Below are positions 56,112 to 64,000 of a stretch of 64,000 nt of DNA, in pieces (within the stretch, counting starts at the first letter, position 1; each line of letters starts with the position of its first letter). Location of the stretch: the NCBI GenBank assembly GCA_948099385.1, contig CANUEZ040000183.1:4650001-4714000 (forward strand), read 5' to 3'. The notes beneath the pieces are model-generated. The model was not told the DNA's origin and ran no database searches. It saw nothing but the letters and a program-made list of their open reading frames with translations. This DNA is from Fasciola hepatica. Taxonomy: Eukaryota > Platyhelminthes > Trematoda > Plagiorchiida > Fasciolidae. A program made the position numbers and the translations under genes.

Positions 56112-56345
56112 CTCGAAATTTCCTGGCGTGCTTTCATCATCAATTCGGAACACGGATTTTAGTACGTAATCTTCATCGTTGAACAAGGTCGCGTTCGATA
56201 ACAGTGCCAATTGCAAACCAAATCGACCTCGATCGTATTGGCTGACCAGATTGTCCAAAGCCAGTTCGATTTGAAGTGATAAACCGGGTACGAAAGACAA
56301 CTGAGGCATTTGTGGATTCCGTTGATCCGAATTGGACAGCATGAA
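56112..56345 (-). CDS. GLMP: GLMP homologue, upstream exon (luminal domain)
   Basis: 234 nt, 78 codons, phase 0 at both ends. The acceptor is a pyrimidine-rich stretch ending TTAAAACAG before TTCATG; the donor is TTCGAG before GTATTT. The protein FMLSNSDQRNPQMPQLSFVP runs on to SLQIELALDNLVSQYDRGRF, GLQLALLSNATLF and IDDESTPGNFE. It aligns with vertebrate GLMP QLEVALIGASPRGNRSLFGL, EVATLGQ and the strongly diagnostic SIDDEYAPAVF. One N-glycosylation sequon (NAT). With the two downstream exons it gives the last 278 residues of a protein that is 406 residues in human; about 150 N-terminal residues must be encoded further upstream. Not all the conserved cysteines of vertebrates are present. Confidence 0.85.
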
Positions 56346-56754
56346 CTGTTTTAACACAAGGAAAGGGGGACAGCAAAGCAGGAAATCTGGTCAAAATATA
56401 GGGTTGTCAAAAGATTTATCCTGCAGTAGTGAAGCTCCAATCACTATTGAAAAAAGGAAGCTTCGTTGCTAGGATTCACCAGCAATGCACATCCAGCAAA
56501 GCCTCAGTGGAACTTCAACTCAGGATGAACGATTGTGAGTCAGACATCTTACTCTTACAGGTTTCTCTCACTTCATTACTAAAGGATATAGCGCCCTTCC
56601 GTCACTGAATTTTCAAGAGTAACAACCACTTGATCGGACAGCGATCACCTCCTATGACAACAGCCTCTCGGTAGGAAGCCCGATCGACAAACACTACGTT
56701 ACACAACCCGGAGCTTGGCTAATTGATCGGTGCAAGTTGCGGGAGAACAGATTT
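56346..56754. other. No recognised gene
   Basis: No GLMP-like upstream exon or repeat recognised between the exon and LINE copy 2. Confidence 0.45.
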
Positions 56755-57351
56755 GGTTGTCAAATCGAAATTTCTGCATCAGCATCACAATCGTACAGCA
56801 GAGCAAGCCCCATTGACCACTGCTTTTCTCGCCATCTTGCACGCAGAAACAGAAACTAGGAATATACAGGACGAATGGGGAGTGGACCTACACGGGTGGG
56901 AAAAGGAAACACTACCCTAGTAGACAACACACGGATTACACAGTATAAATGTACAAACACATATCGCTCAATCATTCTGATTTGACAGGTCACAACACGA
57001 CTACCACTGTTCACGGTTTGCTGCCGAATCTTCAGTGTCTCCAGCCAACTGGTTCAGGAATCTTTTGGACTCCAACCACGAACACATCAGACACCTACTC
57101 TTCCTAAGTTCGCTGTATATTTCCACATTCCGCGTTGTCATGTCACCTGCTGACCTACACGTAGCTTCTTCTACTACCTAGGAGAAACGGAAAACAGAGC
57201 ACGGTATGGTAGACGTGTTTGCCATGTGTAAGACGTCCCCCAACCAACGAAGTCTACTAAGCTCAATACGTTGTGACAGAACACTTTCTGAATTAGTACC
57301 CAACACTCGATTTCTGACCTCAGCATCCTTTACTCTGTCATTCCATCCAAC

Positions 57352-57594
57352 CTAAGCGATACTACGCACACATCGACAGTCGTAAACCTCAAGGCGACCA
57401 ACATCTTCCGCACGCGAATCCCATGTCTCAACACCGTCCAACAAAACCGAACACACTGTGGCACAGTACACATGACCTTTCAACTTCAGTGAAATATCAC
57501 GTCGGCGCCACAAGTGTTTCAGTCCAGCGTACACCGATCGAGCCTCGGACATACGCGCGGTCACCCCTACTAGCGTGTTTTCATCCGTCGTCAA
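57352..57594 (-). pseudogene. LINE RT thumb (copy 2)
   Basis: Minus frame with KHLWRRRDISLKLKGHVYCA, VCSVLLDGVETWDSRAEDVG and RLEVYDCRCVRSIA, then a stop and continuing homology (GWNDRVKDAEVRNRV-like) in the same orientation. It follows the endonuclease half with the RT palm missing. Confidence 0.8.
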
Positions 57595-57611
57595 GCCGAT
57601 GTCGAGGTAAA

Positions 57612-58107
57612 TTAGGCGGTAAACAACTGCCTATCCCCGTCATCTGTGCGCTGAGCGAGTAATGCACAACGTCCATCCAAACAAGCTTCTAAAGTACCAA
57701 GTTTGCCAACCTGTGCATTAAAATCACCTGTTAGTATTACAATGTCAGAACCTTTGTTCCTGCAAACGACAGTGGTGAGTTCATCGTGGAACTCATCCTG
57801 CTGCATGCGAGAGCTACAGTCTGTTGGGGCGTACGCCGAGATCACAAAACAAACTGCGCTTAACACAGCTATCGCTTCGAACGCCAACTGACCCCTGGAG
57901 TCTCACACCACATAAACGAACATCACCGGGATCGTCTAAAAAGGAAGCCTCAGCCGTGTCAGTCAAGACTATTCCTACACCACGCTGACGCGCATCTCGA
58001 GCTACTTCATCTCCTGGGGTGCGCAGGAAATACCTCGATGAGATACCAGAAGCAGATACTGCATACAGATACCAGATATTGCTCGAATTACTGACAATAT
58101 TTGACAA
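57612..58107 (-). pseudogene. LINE endonuclease N-terminal half (copy 2)
   Basis: Two overlapping minus frames. The first (58107-57814) has SGISSRYFLRTPGDEVARDA, GVGIVLTDTAEASFLDD and CGVRLQGSVGVRSDSC. The second (57887-57612) has CFVISAYAPTDCSSRMQQDE, FHDELTTVV and LTGDFNAQVGKLGTLE. A frameshift lies near 57880. The catalytic NDFN-type motif GDFNAQV is complete, but the C-terminal SDH region has been deleted. Confidence 0.8.
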
Positions 58108-58545
58108 TGAACCGTTGCGATTATAGAGCGTGTTGTCAGTGGGAGAATTATGGATGGAAAGAGGGGGAAAGAGACGTGGTTGAGGACAGAAGACAAAGGT
58201 TGAATAAAACAGGGAATTCTGAGCAGTAGCTCACTTATCACTACCCACCCCGCTACATCCAATGGGCAGCACGGTCCTGATCATCTTGTGTCACGACCGA
58301 TGCAGTATGAAATTCTGTCTATTCGTGCAGTTTATGAGAGATGTTGGATGAGTACTGCTAGGGTGTCCAGCAGCAAAGCAGGAGAACGATTAGGGTTCTC
58401 AACCAAAGCCTTTAGTTCTAACGAGAACCTGTCCACAAGGCAGCAGGATGGCTTAGTGGAAGCCCGTTTGCTTGGATCAATTGTTCTTCCACTGATTTTA
58501 CCGACTAAGTTGCCAGCTCAGACCGACCCCCAACCACGAGGATTC

Positions 58546-59476
58546 AAAAGTGATCGCAATCTAGGCAGTTTTATGGATTTTGTGATCGAAAGCAATATTT
58601 TACCTGGGGTCAGAGATTAACTGCGATTCAATTCACGACAAGAAGATGAGAGGCGGTGGATTCAAAGTTTCCGTTCTACACACTTCCTGCCAGATAGTAA
58701 TAGAGCATACTAGGAAATAGGAGAGTTTCCTAATGTTGGAACCGCTGCTCCAAGATTGAATGTTAGTTATAAGGAGGTAAATACCATAGGCGGTAGAAAC
58801 CCCAGCACAGTCGGGCACTTTGCGTTGTTGTGTAACCAATGGTGATGGCACTTTGCAAGTGAATGCATGCATATGCAAGAATGAAACCCTCGTGATGTTG
58901 ACTTAGCATCTCACTGAAACTGGAGGGTTGTGCCTACTACAATACAATTCAATCAGTTGCGAGGAAATTTGAAATCGCACAAGAAAGATGGTCATCACCA
59001 TATATACAAAGTACAGCTGTTGGCGGAAGCTCTCTAGAGTGGGATGGAACGATAGGGTTGATGACAGTTAGACAGCATATTTGAAATCTGGTTTATCATT
59101 GGAAAATGTATTGTCCCATTCAACCCAGCAAACGTTAATCCTGCTGGTTAGAACCTGTGATGTGAAATCGACTAACGCATCACACTCATTGTCATTTTTT
59201 CTTTGGGACCAAACAGTCAGGACAGTGTGTTTATGCCTCTTGTCTTCCTAGGTGAGTTCCAAGAAGTCCTATCATCAGCTGGTTGGAGAGACTGGGATAT
59301 ATCGCAGAGAACCGTAAACAGCGTCGATGTTCATGCTGTCTCCTATCATGTACGTTCGCACTACAATTTATGCATGAAAAAATAATGGTCAAGCCGTGTA
59401 CTCGGTGTGACATTTATAAGTTTTCCTTCAAATGTGTATGAGCTTTGCGCTACATTTACAAGGCTGGGAGAAGTCT
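58546..59476. other. No recognised gene; possible GLMP exon
   Basis: On the minus strand at about 59205-59065 a frame reads ECDALVDFTSQVLTSRINVC and WVEWDNTFSNDKPDFKYAV. It looks protein-like and lies where a GLMP 5' exon might be, but splice sites are weak. Otherwise nothing is recognised. Confidence 0.3.
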
Positions 59477-59985
59477 GTTCAGTTCAGTTCATTCAACAAT
59501 TGGCCTTTCCCTTTGATGCATCAGTTTCAGTTAATACCTCCCGGCATCATCGAGTAAGGAGCAAAAAGAATAGAAGCATGGAACGAAAAAGAGCCGGGAG
59601 CGAGGTAACAAACGGAAACCACGAAGACAAAGAAAACAGTTCGAATAAAACTAAGCCACTGGCCGTGACACCTGGCCATATCACTCAATGTCTCCAATCG
59701 TGTGGTGGGCGGGACAGGTGCACCCCAACCTGGAAGTCTCATACGTCCTACCTGGCCAAATCCATTGGTCAAGGTTTTCCTACCTTTTTGCCATGTCATG
59801 GACTGACCGCCTCGACCTGCCCTCCAACCACTACGTGACTCGGAGAACAGCATATACTGAGTAAGACTATCGGTAGGCATGCGTAACACATGTCCCAACG
59901 ACCTTAATCTGTTTAGATTCAATATTCGTGTTGTCTTTAACAACAATCTCCGAACGCCGAAACCTTCCATTGGATCAACCAGATA
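59477..59985 (-). mobile_element. LINE fragment (C-terminal tail, 3' end)
   Basis: Minus frame 59970-59527: ILNLNRLRSLGHVLRMPTDS, LFSESRSGWRAGRGGQSMTW and LPGWGAPVPP, then RLETLSDMARCHGQWLS. These are the final RTE tail motifs. The 3' end is a short (TGAAC)n run at 59477-59495, like the end of LINE copy 3. It faces a plus-strand LINE piece 55 bp away, head to head. Confidence 0.8.
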
Positions 59986-60039
59986 TTAGACGCTCGAACG
60001 TCACCTAGGCGCGTACGAGCACTGTCCCCCGTGGTGAGC

Positions 60040-60435
60040 AGTTATAATTAGTCAACGGCTTGAAGTACCTAGGTAGCTAAATTGCATCTGGAAGTGGCGT
60101 TGCAGAGATCAAATCACCATTAGCGAAAGCAAGACTGGTTGTCGTGCATCTGCGTCACTTGCGGCACCGACATGACACCCTTCTGCCATTGAAAGGACAA
60201 GTCTACAATGCCACATTACAGTTTAATTTTAACGTTGCGAATCCTGGCCGCTCCGCGCTAAGGACGTCCGGCGACTTTCCGTATTCGATCACTGATGTCT
60301 CCGAAGCACTGCTCGCTTCTGGTGGAACTACCGCGAGGGCAACGATCATGCTCGTCGCCGTATGTTGGGTGTGGATAACCGCTCTCTTACAAAGATTATC
60401 ACTCCGCGCCACTTCTCGTGGTTTGGACGTATACC
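60040..60435 (+). mobile_element. LINE fragment (RT thumb)
   Basis: Plus strand: LKYLGS then a stop, VAEIKSPLAKARLVVVHLRH and LRHRHDTLLPLKGQVYNATL (60040-60215), then in another frame CESWPLRAKDVRRLSVFDH, a stop, CLRSTARFWWNYREGNDHAR and RRMLGVDNRSLTKIIT. Closest to the 38.6-kb fragment. Ends in FSWFGRIP near 60435. Confidence 0.75.
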
Positions 60436-60739
60436 GAATTCCTAAAGATCGTCATCTACATTGGTAATTCCACACCCTATCTACACAAAGTAATTCATCA
60501 TTCGTTTAAATCAACGATGAGCAACGCACCGTTCGGTGTAGTATACTCACCTATGTCCCGCTGTAAGAGGATGCTGCTACAAATTCTTTTATCACTGACC
60601 ACTGCTAAGAAAAAATGCGGGTAAACAACCGTTCCCAATATAATGAACATGCACCCTGTCAAACCGGCTTCAGGGATCTCATCGATGAGCTTTCCTGGTT
60701 TACTTATCAGGGATCGGAAACTTATCTGCAACGGCCATG
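60436..60739. other. No recognised gene
   Basis: On the minus strand, 60604-60551 is a 54-base stretch with a good acceptor (TTTTTTCTTAG) and a strong donor (ATAG before GTGAGTATAC), but its coding frame is not recognisable. See findings. Confidence 0.3.
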
Positions 60740-61289
60740 AAGATCTGTCTAATTAACAGCACGGCATGGAGCCCTGGGTTGGACTTCATCCAACCAAATG
60801 GCAAAAGAGCTCCCAGGGAACCAACGGCAACTATGCATCAACAAGCCGCTGCCTCGCAGTCCATACTTGGTTGTGCAAAGGCTAGAGGTGAGCCCACGAA
60901 AAAAAGCCGAGTGACGCTGGGGACGTCTCTCGTATCAAACACCCACGAACATTCATCATTATGTCTCCTTTATAAGATGCTGGAACGTGGGAAATTTCAC
61001 GGACATTGAAAGTCAGGCAGTGACTAAGCACACACTACACGACTATCAAGCAGAAAGTGCCTGCTTATTTGAAGTCAGACTAGGCGGTACCGGCTCTCGT
61101 AACATCAAGAATCCCCGCGCAGAAAGCCATTAATGGCTTTATCACAGTGGCCCAGAAACGCCAGGCCAGCAAGGAATAGCGATGGCTTGAGGTCACAGCG
61201 CCTATTTCGCTTTGCTCTCTTGGGAACCGATATCATCAGGAATCATAGCGGGGCGTTTCAAAGGTTAACCAATCAACGTTACCGCGGTT

Positions 61290-61620
61290 GCGATCTACGC
61301 CCCAACCCTAACATGCGACACTAGTGCGAAAGACGAATTCTACCAAAGTTTTCTAACGGTGGTTATTCGCATTCCCGAAAAAGATATGCTTATCACAGTG
61401 GGTGACTGAAACGCCCGGACAGGCGCGCAAGGTGTCTCGACACGCCACATTTTCGGGAAGGTCAGCCCAGGCCAGTGCTGTGAAAACACCGATAGGCTAA
61501 TCAATTTCTTCGATTTGAACCAGCTGTTCATAAACATTACACGGTGTCAGCACCTTAGAAGGTATCTTCTCACTCGGTATTCCAACGACGGTAGAACAGC
61601 TCACTAAATTCACCACGTGC
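61290..61620 (+). pseudogene. LINE endonuclease, second lineage
   Basis: The frame INVTAVAIYAPTLTCDTSAK continues DEFYQSFLTVVIRIPEKDML to ITVGD, a TGA where tryptophan belongs in the usual GDWNA, then NARTGAQGVSTRHIFGKV, NTDRLINFFDLNQLFINIT and the SNDGRT block. The QIDH/SDH segment is degraded past 61620. Premature stops make it inactive. Confidence 0.8.
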
Positions 61621-62573
61621 TAATCCGGTTGCGATGGATCTCTACAATCGAAAAACTACAGATCGTACCACGGCGCTGAGGCAGGCAGTCAGGGAGGATC
61701 AGAACACGTGCTGGTACGCGCAAAACTTCGCCTTTGACTACCGACCCGAACAAAGACAACTGGCCCGAAGCGCCTCAACGTCGAACTGATAAACTCCCGG
61801 GGGAAAACGAAGGAGATTGAACTGCAGTTATCGACCAGTGCATCCCATCTCACACCGCCCGACAGACTCGGTCGACCTGATGTGGGCTTAACTGTAAGTG
61901 GCAGTACATAGGGGGGCAACAGGCGAGTTAGGTTTCACGAAATGCCGCTATAAAGACCGGGTATCTGATAATACTGTCCATTTCTCCACCTTGACTAAAT
62001 ATGCCTGTTTATCCGACAGTCCTTAATATCAACCCCTTAGACGCGAAGAAAGATCAACACAATTGCTGGCACGAAGTCGCAAATAAGATGGAAACTGCAG
62101 CTAGTGCCAGTCACTTCGTAAATCTCTTTCGTCTCATAAGATCGGCGTCGGGCATAAGAAAGTCCAGTCAACCTATCTTCCGCAATTCCGCTGGTGTACC
62201 CATCCCCGATATAGACGGTAAGAGAACTAGATAGGAAGAACATTTAAGCCAGCTCCTTAGTCACCCACCCACAAGATAGACCAACAGGTATCGATTCAAA
62301 TTCAGCTCCCCCATATAGCACCAACTGTGATTCTTCGTCTTTAGATGAGACAGCGAATGCGATTGACCATTTAAAATCTGACAAGTCTCCCAATGGAGAC
62401 GGAATCTACAAGACATGTCTTCCGGTGGTCACCGAGCCACTTTGTACCCTATTCTGCTTGATTTGGGAAACTGAAAATGCCCCTCCGATTGGAATACCTC
62501 GGTTCTGCTTCTATTTCCCAAAGAAGGCGGCAGAGCGGCGTGCGGAAACCGCCATGATATCAGTCTGCTAGAC

Positions 62574-62768
62574 GTGTTTGCAAGAGCGTTCACCCAGCTC
62601 GTGCTAAATCACCTCGCTGAATCGAGGCACGAACATACTCGTATCAATCAGGGAGGGTTCCGTCCAGGCATTGGATGCGTCGACCAAATATTCATCTTCC
62701 AGAGGATCCTGAAATATCGATACAAATCCGCACGCCCTATCACCGCATGCTGTGTAGACCTGCCTACC
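62574..62768 (+). pseudogene. LINE RT fingers to motif A, second lineage
   Basis: A frame with FARAFTQLVLNHLAESRHEH, INQGGFRPGIGCVDQIFIFQ and SARPITACCVDL, stopping where KAAFD should follow because a SINE has inserted. Motif A's catalytic aspartate (VDL) is kept. RT homology resumes after the SINE at about 63031. Confidence 0.85.
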
Positions 62769-63030
62769 GGTGATGGTCGAGTGGTTTAGAGCGTTCGCTT
62801 ATTACCTCAGAGGTCCGAGGTTCGAATCCCCGGTTACTTTGATGGTAGACAGTAATCCACTGTCGTCCGAATCGTTACCACATCTGACCCATTGGGACCT
62901 TATGTGGTTCTTCGCCACTCTAAGTCTCAGGTTCTGGTTGACGGTTATTCCCAGCAGTGCAGCGGGCCTTCGTGGCTATGAGGTAAATGCCCCTTCCATT
63001 GCACTCATGCGCAACCACGTAATAAAAAAA
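62769..63030 (+). mobile_element. tRNA-derived SINE, copy 6 (best preserved)
   Basis: 262 bp: tRNA-like head with TGGTCGAGTGGTTTAGAGCG (box A) and AGGTTCGAATCCCC (box B), reminiscent of tRNA-Leu/Ser type heads; body with CGTTACCACATCTGACCC, TTGGGACCTTATGTGG and CACTCATGCGCAACCACG; tail AATAAAAAAA. It interrupts the RT of the second LINE lineage right after motif A, so it is younger than that LINE. Confidence 0.85.
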
Positions 63031-63980
63031 GGATTTTTGCGCCGCCTTGGATCAACAAATTCCGTATCATTGTGGAAGCTAATACTTGCAGACGGCGTCC
63101 CATTCAAACTGGTCAGCCTAATAAAGTCGTATTATCCTGGAACCAAAGCACGTGTTTGAGCTTACGGCGAAGAGCCATGTCCGTTTGAACTGAAGTCAGG
63201 AGGACGACAATGGTGCCTGTTATCTTCAGCGCTGTTCCACTTTGCTGTATATTGGATAGCGTAACGTACAATGGACGGCTATCAGGGCGTTCACGTTTCC
63301 TCAGGCTGCAGTATTACGGATCTTTTTGCAAACGATGCAGTGGTGCACGGGGAGGACCTGACCACCTAGCAAACGACCCTTGATTGGGTAAGTAAATATG
63401 CTTTGGAGATTGGTCTTCAGATTATCCCCAAAACCAAGGTGTCCGTATTATCTATTTAGCCATGTAAACCGAGCCCTACAAGTGAATGTTCAGTCAATAG
63501 AAACGTCTCGGGTCTTAAGTACCTTGGCTCCACCATCCTGCCAAACTGACAAGCCGCGTATGATGTCAAACGGAGCACTGATGCGGCCCCAATGGCGTGG
63601 CTACACCCCCGAAACACCATCTAGGGACGGAATGACATTAGTCTTAAGACCAAGCTCAGAGTGTTCACTACCGCAATCCGACCAGTCTTACTATATGGTT
63701 GCGAAACGTGGCCATTAAGGGCTGAGGATACAAGGCGACTAAAAGTTTTCGATCACTGGTGTCTCAGATCTATTTTGAAAATAAGATGAGTGACAGAATC
63801 TCGCATGAAAGCATTCGAAATCGCTGCTGCATAGCCCGACTTTCAACGCGCATACAACTCCGCCGACTGCAGTGGTTTGGTCACGTACTCCGTAAACCTG
63901 ACCACGCTCTAACCAGCTTTGTCCTGACACCATCTCCATGCCCAGACTGGTGTCGCCGACGAGGACAATTAAAAACCTGA
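63031..63980 (+). pseudogene. LINE RT palm, thumb and tail, second lineage
   Basis: Resumes with FLRRLGSTNSVSLWKLILAD and VSLIKSYYPGTKARV, then ELKSGGRQWCLLSSALFHFA (about 63188), DLFANDAVVHGEDL (about 63315), KYLGSTILPN (about 63515), NDISLKTKLRVFTTAIRPVL (about 63631), LLYGCETWPLRAEDTRRLKV (about 63690) and LQWFGHVLRKPDHAL (about 63870). Motif C is FAND, first aspartate replaced by asparagine. At least five stops or shifts. The protein end lies beyond the window. Confidence 0.85.
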
Positions 63981-64000
63981 CCGGATACCGTTTTCGAAGA

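Larger units (their letters stand above)
56755..58545 (-). mobile_element. RTE-type LINE, copy 2, with large internal deletion
   Basis: Reads leftward. The 5' leader (58545-58110) matches 2165-2590 of copy 1. The endonuclease half follows (SISGICMQYL, then LRTPGDEVARDARQRGVGIV, then SAYAPTDCSSRMQQDEFHDE and VILTGDFNAQVGKLG). At about 57610 it jumps to the RT thumb (SVYAGLKHLWRRRDISLKLK, ETWDSRAEDVGRLEVYDCRC). Compared with copy 1, about 2.2 kb (bases equivalent to 3240-5460, the rest of the nuclease and the whole RT palm) is missing. The tail and 3' UTR match copy 1 to 56755. GDFNA is intact here. Confidence 0.85.
60740..64000 (+). mobile_element. Second RTE lineage LINE, open at right edge
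   Basis: More than 3.2 kb with domains in order. Leader with CAKARGEP (60885). Endonuclease: CWNVGNFTDIESQAVTKHTL at about 60980, CLFEVRLGGTGSRNIKNPRA, AIYAPTLTCDTSAKDEFYQS (about 61290), TVGD-stop-NARTGAQGVSTRHI (about 61400) and QHLRRYLLTRYSNDGRT. Linker: NLFRLIRSASGIR (62130). RT: CGNRHDISLLDVFARAF, NQGGFRPGIGCVDQIFIFQR, motif A start CCVDL, SINE, then SLWKLILADGVPFKLVSLIK, motif C FANDAVV. Thumb: LLYGCETWPLRAEDTRRLKV. Tail: RRLQWFGHVLRKPDHAL. Its GDWNA- and WFGHVLR-type motifs differ from the other LINEs, so it is a distinct lineage. FADD reads FAND, and many stops occur. Confidence 0.85.

Overview
The window looks like nuclear DNA from a repeat-dense metazoan, most likely a parasitic flatworm (trematode or cestode). 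This rests on one intron-containing animal gene, Penelope-like elements (PLEs) with GIY-YIG endonucleases, RTE-type LINEs with apurinic endonucleases, Ty3/gypsy pol fragments, tRNA-derived SINEs and seven long (TA)n tracts. I saw no bacterial operons, CRISPR, rRNA or intact tRNA. The phylum assignment is an inference.

The only host gene I can support is on the minus strand. Three 3' exons (56112-56345, 49907-50295, 43253-43466) encode the C-terminal 278 residues of a glycosylated lysosomal membrane protein (GLMP/NCU-G1) homologue. Splice sites and phases fit exactly, and the two introns are 5.8 and 6.4 kb. The 5' exons were not identified. The introns are filled with LINE, SINE, PLE, LTR-element and Tc1/mariner debris.

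Layout. 1-1.2 kb: PLE 3' end abutting (TA)75. 2.2-6.3 kb: nearly full-length but broken RTE LINE with a 440-bp insertion. 7.3-8.7 kb: gypsy RNase H-integrase fragment between 26-bp direct repeats. 9.2-9.8 kb: PLE fragment. 10.8-11.2 kb: two (TA)n tracts. 13.1-14.6 kb: gypsy protease-RT-RNase H fragment. 14.8-15.8 kb: PLE. 15.9-16.7 kb: non-autonomous DNA transposon with long inverted termini. 18.8 and 32.4 kb: two copies of an unnamed repeat. 19.6-22.0 kb: cluster of three PLE pieces, including a head-to-head junction. 23.8-24.2 kb: LTR-like segment. 27.2-29.3 kb: LINE. 30.1-30.9 kb: gypsy RT. 38.5-40.6 kb: LINE pieces, a SINE, (TA)n tracts and a solo PLE terminus. 43.3-56.3 kb: GLMP with its TE-filled introns. 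56.8-60.4 kb: three LINE pieces. 60.7-64.0 kb: a second RTE lineage, interrupted by a SINE and running off the right edge.

Nearly every mobile-element frame has stops, frameshifts or lost catalytic residues, so none looks autonomous. Many intervals of 1-6 kb hold nothing I can identify; these are listed as such.
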